From positions 1-64,000 of the forward strand of contig NZ_VCEI01000030.1 of the NCBI RefSeq assembly GCF_005860765.1: 64,000 bases of DNA. Reading direction: 5' to 3'. How positions within the stretch are numbered: the first letter of the stretch is position 1; every line of letters starts with the position of its first letter. The notes beneath the pieces were generated by a model, which had not been told where the DNA came from, did not search any database, and saw only the letters and a program-made list of their open reading frames with translations. The position numbers and the translations under genes are program-made. This DNA is from Dyadobacter sediminis (GTDB lineage: Bacteria > Bacteroidota > Bacteroidia > Cytophagales > Spirosomataceae). Shown here one piece after another: positions 15,474 through 24,222 of the stretch.

Positions 15474-16873
15474 AAATGAAAACAATAGCGCTTGCAGTCA
15501 TATTAAATCTTGTTGGTTTAATTACCGCTGCCCAAAGTCCGTATGCTCATGACCGTGTTTATACAGGTAACCAGGTTTCCAATACCGTTTCTGTTGTAGA
15601 CCCATCAACGAATAAGTTATTGGGAGAAATTAAACTGGGTAAACCCTACCCTAACGTATTGAGTCCCTTATACAAAGGCCAGGCGCTGGTGCATGGCCTT
15701 CGATACTCACAGGAGAAAAAAATACTGGCTGTGGTGTCCATCGGCTCCAATGCTGTTACCCTGATCTCTACGGAAACAAACCAGATATTGAAGACCATTT
15801 ATGTTGGCCGTTCCCCGCACGAGCCGACGTTTACGCCCGATAGTAAACAAATATGGGTGTCTGTGAGAGGAGAAGCATACATCAGTGTCATTGATGTTGA
15901 AAAAATGGCAGAGATCAGGCGCGTACCCGTTGCAGACGGACCGGGCATGGTATCCTTTACACCGGATGGCAAACTGGCCTATATATGTTCCAGCTTTACG
16001 CCGGAGGTAGATATTGTGGATGCAGCAACTTATACAATTGTAAAAAAGATTCCGGTTACCAGCCCCTTTTCACCCAATATATTTACCAGTCCCAAAGGTG
16101 AATGGATAGCCATGACGCACAAGGATACTGGGAAAGTTACCATTATCAATACCGCTTCTCAGTCTGTTGCCAAAGTGATTACGACCGGCGCGATAACCAA
16201 TCATGTTTCTTTCAGTTATGTGAAAAATAAACTGATGATGCTCGTTACAGTTGGCGGTGAAAACAAACTGCGGGTATTTGATGCAGCTCAGGATTTTAAA
16301 CAAACCGATACGGTTAATATCGGAGCTTTGCCTCATGGCCTGTGGCCTTCGACGGATGGAAAATTACTGTATGTAGGCCTGGAATTCGCTGACCAGGTGC
16401 AGGCTGTTGACCTGCAAACAATGAAAATAATCAGCACGATCCAGATTGGACAAAGTCCGCAGGCACTGGTTTATGCTGAAAATGCGGTAACTAATATCAA
16501 CGCTAAATCCGGTCTTTCTGCCCTGAATGATACGGCTTCCACACAGGTAATTGCATTAAATGCAGTTAACACAAATCAAAAATCACATGGCAGAATTGCT
16601 GTGCGAAGCATTGGCCTGGCTGATCTGGTGGAGCAGATTTTCACTTCATTACAACCGAACACCTCTTATACCCTGGCTTTATCAAGGTCAGATAAAGCGC
16701 CGTTTTCTTCTGATTATCAGATCAATACTTTTGATACCGATGCGAATGGCAAATACATGGGTCAGTCTACCGGGCTGGTTAAAACGATTAACAGTGTTGA
16801 TAGTCAGTCTTTCCGTCATGTGATTTTAACCGACACTAAAACCGGGAATGTTGTATTATCAGATCAACTTTAA
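15470..16873 (+). CDS. Exported YVTN/YncE-type beta-propeller protein
   Basis: A 467-residue protein with signal peptide (MKMKTIALAVILNLVGLITA). Repeated blades such as NTVSVVDPSTNKLLGEIKLG, AYISVIDVEKMAEIRRV and DQVQAVDLQTMKIISTIQIG define a YVTN-family beta-propeller over residues about 25-340. The last 110 residues are a separate domain I do not recognise. Such proteins bind metals, cytochromes or polymers outside the inner membrane. Coupling to the DUF305 gene suggests a shared periplasmic, perhaps metal-linked, role; this is inference. Confidence 0.8.
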   Translation: MKMKTIALAVILNLVGLITAAQSPYAHDRVYTGNQVSNTVSVVDPSTNKLLGEIKLGKPYPNVLSPLYKGQALVHGLRYSQEKKILAVVSIGSNAVTLISTETNQILKTIYVGRSPHEPTFTPDSKQIWVSVRGEAYISVIDVEKMAEIRRVPVADGPGMVSFTPDGKLAYICSSFTPEVDIVDAATYTIVKKIPVTSPFSPNIFTSPKGEWIAMTHKDTGKVTIINTASQSVAKVITTGAITNHVSFSYVKNKLMMLVTVGGENKLRVFDAAQDFKQTDTVNIGALPHGLWPSTDGKLLYVGLEFADQVQAVDLQTMKIISTIQIGQSPQALVYAENAVTNINAKSGLSALNDTASTQVIALNAVNTNQKSHGRIAVRSIGLADLVEQIFTSLQPNTSYTLALSRSDKAPFSSDYQINTFDTDANGKYMGQSTGLVKTINSVDSQSFRHVILTDTKTGNVVLSDQL

Positions 16874-16924
16874 AAAGTAGATTTACAACAGACTGTTTGA
16901 TAAGCCCTTATGATTTTTTAAGGT

Positions 16925-16932
16925 TATCTTTG
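16925..16932 (+). promoter_or_regulatory. Bacteroidota -7 promoter element
   Basis: TATCTTTG matches the Bacteroidota -7 consensus TANNTTTG exactly. It lies 20 bp before the histidine kinase start at 16952, which leaves a short leader. A TTTG at 16896 is somewhat far for the -33 element. Confidence 0.5.
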
Positions 16933-16951
16933 GCCGACTGTCAACTATTTT

Positions 16952-18010
16952 ATGATTACCAAAAACAATGTCCGGTTGAGTAACAGCACTGTGTTTCGTG
17001 TCTCTGCCAGAGTGATATGGTTCAGTGCTTTATTTATGGGCGTTCTGGCGTCTATACCGAAAATACTTCAGCTGCATATTACGCTTATCGAACTGGCTGT
17101 GGATGCATCCGTTGCTTTTTTGTTTTCCCTTTTTGTATGGTATTTTAATATATACAGTCTGCCTAAATTTTCAAACCGACAATTTACCAGCCGGTTTTTC
17201 AATCTCAGACTGCTCTACAGTTTGCTTTTGGGCATTGGTTTAATGTTTCTGCTGGTCAGTGCCCATCAGCTATTGTTTCCGCATTATAAATTTGAGTCGA
17301 TGATCATGATGTATGAGTTTCGCGGCATACTCATCAACCTGACCATTTATATGTTTTTATACCTGCTTTATCAAAGTTATCATACACAGCTGATCGGTAT
17401 AGAACTGGAACGTGTAAAAGCAGACCATATCGGGGCACAATATGAATTACTGAAACAGCAGGTCAATCCACATTTTCTTTTTAACAGCCTGAATACATTG
17501 AAATCGATGATTGAGATTGGCGATGCGCATTCCGTGGAGTTTGTTCTTAAACTTTCTGATTTTTACCGTTTTACACTGAACAACAGACAACAGGATATTA
17601 TTCCGCTGTCAGAAGAATTAAATATATTGCAGGCTTATATGTTTTTACTGGAAGCGAGGTTTGAAGAAGGCATCAACCTGAATATCAATATTGAGACATC
17701 CGCAGCTTTTACTTTCATTCCTCCTTTTACATTGCAGTTACTGGTAGAAAACTGTGTAAAACACAACGTGATTTCTCTTGAACATCCTTTAAATATTAAA
17801 TTGTACACCGCTGATGATACGCTGATTGTTGAAAATCAATTGCAGTTAAAGAAAAATCCGGAAGCATCAACAGGAATGGGACTGGAAAATATCAATCAGC
17901 GTTACCAGCATCTTACTCAGAAAGAAATCAGAATAGAACAGAATACAATTTCCTTTAAGGTTATTTTACCTCTTATTTATGAAAATCCTGTTGATCGAAG
18001 ACGAGATTAA
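16952..18010 (+). CDS. LytS/YehU-type sensor histidine kinase
   Basis: A 352-residue inner-membrane kinase with four predicted membrane segments in residues 20-140. A His_kinase domain follows: QQVNPHFLFNSLN carries phospho-His H174. The ATPase part shows LLVENCVKHNV (N-box) and GMGLENINQRY. This is the short sensor type common in Bacteroidota that pairs with LytTR regulators. The next gene begins 32 bp inside its end, so the two are coupled. No periplasmic sensor domain is large enough to suggest a ligand. Confidence 0.9.
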   Translation: MITKNNVRLSNSTVFRVSARVIWFSALFMGVLASIPKILQLHITLIELAVDASVAFLFSLFVWYFNIYSLPKFSNRQFTSRFFNLRLLYSLLLGIGLMFLLVSAHQLLFPHYKFESMIMMYEFRGILINLTIYMFLYLLYQSYHTQLIGIELERVKADHIGAQYELLKQQVNPHFLFNSLNTLKSMIEIGDAHSVEFVLKLSDFYRFTLNNRQQDIIPLSEELNILQAYMFLLEARFEEGINLNINIETSAAFTFIPPFTLQLLVENCVKHNVISLEHPLNIKLYTADDTLIVENQLQLKKNPEASTGMGLENINQRYQHLTQKEIRIEQNTISFKVILPLIYENPVDRRRD

Positions 18011-18743
18011 AACAGCCAAGGCATTAGGGCAATTAATTTTGTCTATCAATCCAACTGCAAAAATCCTGGCTACTATACAAAGTGTTGAAGCAGCAGTTAA
18101 ATACATCAGGGAAAATGAAAGTCCTGACCTGATCTTTATGGATATTCAGCTGGCGGACGGCTTGTGTTTTGACATATTTAAGCTGGTTAAAGTCGTTTCG
18201 CCGGTTATATTCTGTACCGCTTTTGATGAATATGCACTGGAAGCTTTTAAAGCTAACGGAGTAGATTATGTGCTTAAACCGTTTTCCAGGGAAAGTTTAA
18301 CGGCAGCACTGGATAAAGTCGTTCACCTGAAAAACTTTTTTCAAACACATGACAATGCTTTGCCGGATCTGGAAGTTCTGCTGAATAAAATTGAAGTCCG
18401 TGGTAAAAAAGGCTTTCTGGTATTTAAGAATAACAAATATCTAACCATACAAACAGAAAATATTGCGTTCTTTTACACCCATCATGATACCACCACGATA
18501 ACGACTTTTGATGGCCAGGAATTTCCCGTAAACCAATCCTTGGATGAGATTTACCAGCAATTGGCACCACATCAGTTTTTCCGCATTAACCGTCAGTACC
18601 TGGTAAACTATACGGCTGTTAAAGAAGTAGAGCATTATTTTACCCGCAAACTGGTCGTATCTTTATCCGTTGACACTCCCGATAAACTACTAATCGGAAA
18701 AGATAAAACTGGCTCATTCCTGAACTGGCTGGACAGCAGATAG
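17979..18743 (+). CDS. LytTR family response regulator
   Basis: A 254-residue regulator. The receiver domain (residues 1-120) has acidic E7-D8, phospho-acceptor D55 (LIFMDIQLADG) and the LKPF lysine near 98. The LytTR DNA-binding domain follows (GKKGFLVFKNNKYL, then INRQYLVN near 205). It starts 32 bp inside the kinase gene. LytTR regulators bind direct repeats upstream of envelope or transport genes. The target here is not evident; the DUF305/propeller genes just upstream are one possibility. Confidence 0.92.
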   Translation: MKILLIEDEIKTAKALGQLILSINPTAKILATIQSVEAAVKYIRENESPDLIFMDIQLADGLCFDIFKLVKVVSPVIFCTAFDEYALEAFKANGVDYVLKPFSRESLTAALDKVVHLKNFFQTHDNALPDLEVLLNKIEVRGKKGFLVFKNNKYLTIQTENIAFFYTHHDTTTITTFDGQEFPVNQSLDEIYQQLAPHQFFRINRQYLVNYTAVKEVEHYFTRKLVVSLSVDTPDKLLIGKDKTGSFLNWLDSR

Positions 18744-19043
18744 TAAGTAAAATAAAACAATTACTCTCATCCCCACCTCCTGGTTACATATCCTTTGATG
18801 GTTTATGACAAACTATGCCAGCATAAATTCAGATCCTCCAAAAAATTCCTGCATGTACCCTTGCACTTTTCTGTCATTTTTCTTCAGGTCCGATTGTTAT
18901 TTTAACCCTAGCCTATTGTGCACATTTGTTAACAGCATAAAACGGGCTTCCCGGATTGTTAAATAGCACGTGCCGGGCTGTGCATTTGCCGTCGCTGTTA
19001 TCAGAAGCCTCTGGCTAAAAAAGTCTTTTCATAGACCATTGGC
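18744..19043. other. Intergenic stretch, nothing recognised
   Basis: This lies between the converging response regulator and the binding-protein gene. I see no coding frame and only weak hairpins (for example AGCC-TCT-GGCT near 19006). There is no strong terminator. Confidence 0.4.
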
Positions 19044-19967
19044 TTAATCCACTGTAAAGCCATACTGGCGGTAAATCTTTTTTGCTTCGCTGCTGACCAG
19101 AAAGTTCATAAAATCTTCGGCAGCTTTGGGATGTGGCGCGGTTTTGAGCTGCCCGGCCATATAGATTGCCTGGATATTTTCCTTTTCCGGAACCGGGATC
19201 ATCTCGATTGGATTGCCGATCATCTTCTGATAATAGGCCTCAGAATACCACACGGGCCCGGCCTGTGATTGTCCGTACATGATGCGCATGGGCGTCTGAC
19301 GATGATGGATCTGGGTCAGATACGTTGTTTTATCTTTTACTTTTAGCTCCATGATCTTTTTTCGTAGCATTTCGCCACCGGCTTTCACATAGGCTTCTTC
19401 TATCCTTTTTCCAATTCCCTCCCATTCAGGATTGGGCATGCTCACCATCACATCTGCCCTTCCAAGATCACAGAGCCCTTTTACATTTTTAGGATTACCT
19501 TTTTGCACCATGATTGCCAGATTGTTTTTAGCATATACTTCGCTGCGGCTAAAAAAATCCTGCATCTCGGAGATCTTGGATTTGCCCGCCGTATAAACAT
19601 CAGGCTGATGCGAAATCCGCATGTTGCCAACTGTTATTGATCCACTTTTAATTTGCTTGGCCAAAATACCGGGCGGAAGTGTCTCAGCAAAAATGCGGGT
19701 GTAATCAGGATAGGCTTTTTTAAAGCCGGCCAGAAGGTCATCAATGACCATAAACTGGTTTCCGGCAAAAAACACAACCAGCTGCGGATCAACGATATCT
19801 CCGTACAGATCAGGCACATTGTCAACACCCGCTACGGTAAAGGAAAGGCCTTCGTTCCAGGGTTTGTTCCAGGGTGGGTCAAAACGGTGTTCCTGCTGCT
19901 GGGCATGAAGCTGACTTAGGCTTGTTAAACTCAAAATGAGTGCGGTGATGATTACTAAATGTTTCAT
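19044..19967 (-). CDS. Exported molybdate-type substrate-binding protein, copy 1
   Basis: The ATG at 19967 gives a proper signal peptide (MKHLVIITALILSLTSLSQL). An upstream in-frame ATG at 19997 overlaps the dsrE-like stop but adds a poor N-terminus. The mature protein (FDPPWNKPWNEGLSFTV; DPQLVVFFAGNQFMVIDDLL; PPGILAKQIKSGSITVGNMR) has the type II periplasmic binding fold of ModA/SBP_bac_11 proteins. No permease or ATPase is nearby, so it may be a carrier or sensor rather than part of an ABC importer. A close paralogue is at 39947-40864, each paired with an exported DsrE protein and near sulfur genes. Confidence 0.8.
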   Translation of the reverse strand: MKHLVIITALILSLTSLSQLHAQQQEHRFDPPWNKPWNEGLSFTVAGVDNVPDLYGDIVDPQLVVFFAGNQFMVIDDLLAGFKKAYPDYTRIFAETLPPGILAKQIKSGSITVGNMRISHQPDVYTAGKSKISEMQDFFSRSEVYAKNNLAIMVQKGNPKNVKGLCDLGRADVMVSMPNPEWEGIGKRIEEAYVKAGGEMLRKKIMELKVKDKTTYLTQIHHRQTPMRIMYGQSQAGPVWYSEAYYQKMIGNPIEMIPVPEKENIQAIYMAGQLKTAPHPKAAEDFMNFLVSSEAKKIYRQYGFTVD

Positions 19968-19993
19968 ATCTGTTGTTAATAGGTTGATGATGA

Positions 19994-20455
19994 TCATGGA
20001 TGTACAATGGCCCAGCCTTGCTGCTGACGGATAATGATTTCTCCGTTTCCGCTGGGCACATAAGAAATAAAGTCAAAGAGCTCATCTTTGCTGATTTTTC
20101 TTTCTCGCATCGTGTTCTCGCATTCAGCCAGAATCACCCCTCGCTGCTGCAAAGCTTTTAGCTGGGTTTCATAGGGCTGGTCCTTTTTAAACACGGTCAC
20201 TCCCCCGCCATGCGCCACAAGTTCCACTTCCAGTTTTCCATTTAAACGCGGGTCATCCAGCGCATTCATAATGTTTCTCATCGTTGCTTTAATTACTTTT
20301 TCGTCATCACTATTAAGCTGATAAACCACCTTATAGGATTTCTGATCTGCAATAGCTCCGTGAAAATCTGCTGGACTTACGGGAGATTTCTGCGCAATCG
20401 CACCTGCAGAAATAAGCATTGCTGCTACATACATCATTGTTTTCAACGTTTTCAT
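19994..20455 (-). CDS. Exported DsrE-family protein, copy 1
   Basis: A 153-residue protein with a signal peptide (MKTLKTMMYVAAMLISAGAI, then AQK). The DsrE/DsrF fold is recognised by KVVYQLNSDDEKVIKATMRN, LVAHGGGVTVF and the conserved Cys in ILAECENTM. DsrE-type proteins carry sulfur as a persulfide on Cys. Most are cytoplasmic, but this one is exported. It lies between a TsdA-like cytochrome gene and the binding-protein gene. A near-identical arrangement occurs at 40877-41338. I infer periplasmic sulfane-sulfur carriage. Confidence 0.85.
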   Translation of the reverse strand: MKTLKTMMYVAAMLISAGAIAQKSPVSPADFHGAIADQKSYKVVYQLNSDDEKVIKATMRNIMNALDDPRLNGKLEVELVAHGGGVTVFKKDQPYETQLKALQQRGVILAECENTMRERKISKDELFDFISYVPSGNGEIIIRQQQGWAIVHP

Positions 20456-20491
20456 CTGTTTTGGTTTTAAAAGATTAGGGTACTGTTTAAA

Positions 20492-21532
20492 TTATTTTCT
20501 TTCTTTTTTTGCATCTGCAATAGCCTTGAATGGACCAAGCTTATGCTGTTTCTCTGTAAATTCGTCAGCATAGGGTGCAAACGGAAAATCAATTGGTTTT
20601 TTGGTAAGGTCCACCCAATCATTTTTTTGGTCTTTGTGCGGGCGTGGCTGTGAATTGACAAATGCGGCAAGATCCCAGGCTTCTTTCTCAGTCAATAGCC
20701 TGTTTTCATAACTCGCACCGAAAGGCATGTTGTTTACCACATAGCCTGCAAAGGAGGAAAGCCGGTAAAGTCCTGCCCCGTCGTTGTAGCTGTTTTTACC
20801 CCAAAGCGGCGGATAGATGTAAGACCCTTTCTCCGGATTGGGTATTCCTTCACCGTTAACACCATGACAGCTTTCACATTTGGCTTTGTAAATAATCTGC
20901 CCATTTTTAGGATCTGCGGCTCGGTCAAGGTAGGCAAGCTTCTCTAGCCCCGTTCCTTTCGGCACGATACCTTTGGGAGTATCCTTCCCCAGCCACTTCA
21001 TGTAAGCGATCATCGCTGTCATTTCCTTGCTGGCGCTGTCGGGTTTCGTTCCGTTTAAACTTCTTTCAAAGCAGTCTGAAATGCGTTTGATGATGGTCTC
21101 TTCTGTGCCCGAACGTGCCCTGAATTTGGGATAAGTGCTGAATACCGCCGCATAATTATTGCCCATGATTTTGGTACCTGCGTCAAGATGGCAGTTCTGG
21201 CAGTTCATCCCATTACTAATCTGCATCACAGTTCCTTTTGGCCCCAGGTAGTCAGCGGTGTGTGCAATCAGCTCTTTTCCATACCGGATCAGCTCTATCT
21301 CGCTGATTTTGGGAATAGAATCTGTCTTCGGCGGCTGCCAGAGTTGATTTTGCGGCCGCACTGATTCCGTTTTCTTTGGGGCACTAGCAGCACTGGCTGA
21401 TGGAATTTTAGCCGGTCTTTGCGCCAGGCCAGGCAGTAGAATTCCAGTGATCAGCAGCAACAGACCTGCCAATCCAAGAAGACAAGTCAGAGTATTTTTC
21501 AGCAACTTCAGAAAGGTTATTGGATCCTTCAT
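20492..21532 (-). CDS. tsdA: TsdA-like diheme cytochrome c (thiosulfate dehydrogenase family)
   Basis: A 346-residue protein with an N-terminal membrane/signal segment (residues 10-35). Two heme c motifs are present: CQNCH at 111-115 and CESCH at 219-223. The stretch YPKFRARSGTEETIIKRISD followed by CFERSLNG is typical of the TsdA family, which oxidises thiosulfate to tetrathionate or runs the reverse reaction. It is the first gene of a leftward unit with the exported DsrE and binding proteins. A LysR-type box lies upstream. Direction and substrate are inferred from family only. Confidence 0.8.
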   Translation of the reverse strand: MKDPITFLKLLKNTLTCLLGLAGLLLLITGILLPGLAQRPAKIPSASAASAPKKTESVRPQNQLWQPPKTDSIPKISEIELIRYGKELIAHTADYLGPKGTVMQISNGMNCQNCHLDAGTKIMGNNYAAVFSTYPKFRARSGTEETIIKRISDCFERSLNGTKPDSASKEMTAMIAYMKWLGKDTPKGIVPKGTGLEKLAYLDRAADPKNGQIIYKAKCESCHGVNGEGIPNPEKGSYIYPPLWGKNSYNDGAGLYRLSSFAGYVVNNMPFGASYENRLLTEKEAWDLAAFVNSQPRPHKDQKNDWVDLTKKPIDFPFAPYADEFTEKQHKLGPFKAIADAKKERK

Positions 21533-21654
21533 ATTTATTAGGTTTAGAAAATTATTGTTCAGGCAGATTCAAGGGTATGATGACGTTCTGCTGATTGATG
21601 ATACAAAGATAGGGTGAACACAGCCCTAATAGAAATCATTAAAAGTAATGTGCC

Positions 21655-21669
21655 ATAACATTTCATTAT
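21655..21669. promoter_or_regulatory. Candidate LysR-type operator upstream of tsdA-like gene
   Basis: ATAACATTTCATTAT is an imperfect dyad that resembles the perfect ATAAC-N5-GTTAT upstream of yeiH at 23721. It lies between the tsdA-like gene and the 3' end of the LysR gene. The size fits a T-N11-A type LysR box. Confidence 0.35.
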
Positions 21670-21697
21670 AGAAGAGCGTACCATTCATATACTTTCA

Positions 21698-22600
21698 TCA
21701 CCTGGGTAATCCGGCATTACGGCAGGCAAATTTCATAAACAGTTCAGGAAGCGCTTCTTGCTGACCATGAAGCTGTGTGAAATAAAAATACCTTTCTATG
21801 TTAAGCCCTTCAATATCGACAATGTAGCACTCCTTGTTTTGAAGCTCCTTTAATACCGCATGGATCGAAAGCAATGCCATACAATCAGAATGAAGCATGT
21901 ATAATTTTATACTTTCGCTTCCTCCAAGCTGCATTTCGCTTTTTAAATCAGACAGGCTCATGCCTGCCGCTTTTAGTGCATGTCCGATTACTTCCAGTGT
22001 TCCCGAACCCGGCTCCCGAAGAAGAAGCGGAATTTCTTTGAGCTGCTGCGGCAGAATAGACCCTGATTTTACAAATGTATTTTTCAAACTGGAAACCAGC
22101 ACGATTTCATCTTTCAGAAACTCTGAATACCGGATGGCTGTATTTTTAGAATAACCCTCGATCACGCCCAGGTCAATTATTTTGTTCTGAAGCAGCTGCT
22201 CGATCTGCTCGGTATTATTAACCGTAAGTGTCACCTGCACATCCGGTAACTTATTATGGAATGCGGCTAAAATAGGAGGTAAAACATATTGTGCAAGCGT
22301 GGTACTGGCACCTAGCCTGAGTATACCGCTATGCCGTCCAGCCAGCGCATTGATATCAAATTCCAGGTTCCGGTAGGCTTCAAGTATCTGCTTGGTATGC
22401 ACCAGCAGCAGCTGTCCGGCCTGGGTCAGGGTGATTTTTGAACCGTCTCTTTCAAAAAGTTTTATCTTAAGCTGGCTTTCAAGCTCATGGATATGTTTGG
22501 TCACAGCAGGCTGGGATATAAACAACTCAGAAGCTGCTCTTGTAAAATTAAGCCTGGTAGCAACTGCTTGAAATACCTGCAAACGAAAATCGAATAGCAT
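21698..22600 (-). CDS. LysR-family regulator (YeiE/CysB-like)
   Basis: I start it at the ATG at 22600 (MLFDFRLQVFQAVATRLNFT), as LysR proteins begin right before the helix-turn-helix. Frames to 22681 add an unlikely tail. The winged HTH (FTRAASELFISQPAVTKHIH) spans residues about 18-40. A LysR substrate domain follows, with inducer-pocket parts LRLGASTTLAQYVLPP and LREPGSGTLEVI. It lies just downstream of yeiH on the same strand. In enterobacteria the LysR protein YeiE, next to yeiH, responds to sulfite; a similar sulfur role is inferred here. Confidence 0.88.
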   Translation of the reverse strand: MLFDFRLQVFQAVATRLNFTRAASELFISQPAVTKHIHELESQLKIKLFERDGSKITLTQAGQLLLVHTKQILEAYRNLEFDINALAGRHSGILRLGASTTLAQYVLPPILAAFHNKLPDVQVTLTVNNTEQIEQLLQNKIIDLGVIEGYSKNTAIRYSEFLKDEIVLVSSLKNTFVKSGSILPQQLKEIPLLLREPGSGTLEVIGHALKAAGMSLSDLKSEMQLGGSESIKLYMLHSDCMALLSIHAVLKELQNKECYIVDIEGLNIERYFYFTQLHGQQEALPELFMKFACRNAGLPR

Positions 22601-22671
22601 AGCTCTTTTTAAAGTTAGTTTAGCCGGATTTTCCATCCGTTCATTATATTTTATTTTTATAAAGTCCTTTA

Positions 22672-23649
22672 TCAGGCCCAATGCACAACTGCATACAAGG
22701 CAACGGCCGAGATCACGATCCAGAGTGCAAGGCCCTGAAGTAACGGCTTGTACCCAATGGATGTAAGCACTTTTCGTGACAGGCCAGCACCGATCAAAAA
22801 CAAAGTAAGCGTTAACCCCGCCTTAGCGATACCGGTTAACAAGGGCTTTACCAGGGCGATCTGAGGGACATTGGTATTGACCACCATGGCAAGTATGAAA
22901 AATCCTATAAAGTAAGGAATATTAATCTTTTTAGATTCATTCTTAAAGATAAAGGTGGAAGCAAAGGCAACCGGTATAATCCACAGTGCCCTGGCAAGCT
23001 TTACTGTGGTGGCTACTTCAAGTGCCTGCTCGCCGTATTTGCTGGCCGCCCCTACTACCGAACTGGTATCATGGATCGCCAAAGCACACCATAGGCCAAA
23101 CTCAGCCTGGGACAAATTATAGTAATGTCCGACTAGCGGAAAAATGATCAATGCAGCTGAATTGAGAATAAAAACACAGCCAAGAGCTACAGATATCTGT
23201 TTCTCTTTCGCCTGGATGACGGGAGAAATTGCTGCAATCGCGCTTCCGCCGCAGATCGCCGTTCCACTCGAAATCAAAAAGGACGTTTTTTCTTCAATAC
23301 GCAGCCATTTTCCCAGCAGATAACCGAAGCCCAAGGTCATACTGATTGACCCTAATGTGAAAAGTATGCCCTCACTGCCTGCTTTAATCGCACTGTGCAC
23401 ATTCATGCCAAAACCCAGGCCAACAACAGAAGCCTGTAAAAGCCAGTGCGTTGCTTTATGGTTTAAGTGCAGGTATGGGTGGCCGCTTAGCTGAGCAACA
23501 ACCAAGCCCATCAGTAAGGCCATGGCCGGACTTACCAATTGTGTAATGCTAAGCACAACACAAACAATGAATATTATTTTTCTGCCGTTTTCGCTTAGGT
23601 TAACAAGTAATCCACTCGTTTGCTTTGTAATCTGATTTTGAGTATTCAT
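22672..23649 (-). CDS. yeiH: YeiH family putative sulfate/sulfite export protein
   Basis: The ATG at 23649 (MNTQNQITKQTSG) is preferred; an ATG at 23715 adds 22 unlikely residues. About ten membrane segments are predicted over 325 residues. TAICGGSAIAAISPVI and AIHDTSSVVGAASKYG are hallmarks of the YeiH/UPF0324 family, described as putative sulfate exporters. The gene pairs with the LysR regulator downstream. Its place between thiosulfate-type genes supports a role in exporting sulfur oxyanions, which is inferred. Confidence 0.88.
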   Translation of the reverse strand: MNTQNQITKQTSGLLVNLSENGRKIIFIVCVVLSITQLVSPAMALLMGLVVAQLSGHPYLHLNHKATHWLLQASVVGLGFGMNVHSAIKAGSEGILFTLGSISMTLGFGYLLGKWLRIEEKTSFLISSGTAICGGSAIAAISPVIQAKEKQISVALGCVFILNSAALIIFPLVGHYYNLSQAEFGLWCALAIHDTSSVVGAASKYGEQALEVATTVKLARALWIIPVAFASTFIFKNESKKINIPYFIGFFILAMVVNTNVPQIALVKPLLTGIAKAGLTLTLFLIGAGLSRKVLTSIGYKPLLQGLALWIVISAVALYAVVHWA

Positions 23650-23720
23650 GACTTTTCTGTTTTGATACTCAAAGGTCCTGGATTTAGGATTCATATTTTC
23701 ATCACAAAAAGGCATGTGTT

Positions 23721-23735
23721 ATAACTAAATGTTAT
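23721..23735. promoter_or_regulatory. Candidate LysR operator upstream of yeiH
   Basis: ATAACTAAATGTTAT is a perfect dyad (ATAAC / GTTAT, 5-base centre) 72 bp upstream of the chosen yeiH start. Its form and place fit a LysR box, probably for the regulator encoded just downstream of yeiH. A weaker relative lies before the tsdA-like gene. Confidence 0.45.
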
Positions 23736-24015
23736 CATACATAAATTATCTTTCCCAACATTGTACCAGTCAGGTTTATTATCAAAGGTGCCAGATGCTC
23801 TTTACCCCACTTTCAAGTTTCGGGCAGGTCAACTCATTGCATAACCCTGTCCAGTTGTCTTTTTCAACCAAAACGTCGGTTGAATGGTCAACGCTTTTTA
23901 GGACGGGTCAATATTTATAAAATACGATTTAACGTGTACGGCAAACCATTATATGTACCAAAAGAGCTTATGGTATCTCAGAAGTGAATAATGTTGCATT
24001 TTTACCAAAGTTCGT

Positions 24016-24068
24016 TTATACCACCGATTAAATTCGAGGTATGACATATAGATATCGTTTATATGTCA
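24016..24068. repeat. Palindromic element, copy B
   Basis: ACCACCGATTAAATT is followed by an 8-bp dyad GACATATA / TATATGTC around GATATCGT. A further GATTAAATT follows at about 24071. It resembles copy A at 14350-14396 in order and base content. Function is unknown. Confidence 0.4.
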
Positions 24069-24222
24069 GTGATTAAATTGAAATATCACGATCCTTGGTA
24101 CCCGCCGCATCACGAAATAGTAGGAATTCCTTGCGGTGAATCTTGCTGAAAAATGGAGCCTCAAATCGCCAAGGATATATGGCCTTTGTCATTTGCGCTC
24201 GTTGGCGATTATTAAGAATTTG

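Larger units (their letters stand above)
23716..24222. other. Intergenic stretch with repeats
   Basis: No gene is seen. It holds the LysR-type dyad at 23721, a stretch at 23881-23910 ending GGACGGGTCA that may be an insertion-sequence end, the palindromic element copy B at 24016-24068, and a 9-bp inverted repeat at 24164-24210 (AATCGCCAA / TTGGCGATT) near the end of the CheB gene. Confidence 0.45.

Noticed and set aside
23881..23910. Possible solo insertion-sequence end (GGACGGGTCA side)
   Set aside because: It recalls IS ends of Bacteroidota, but no partner end or transposase is nearby and I cannot verify the match.
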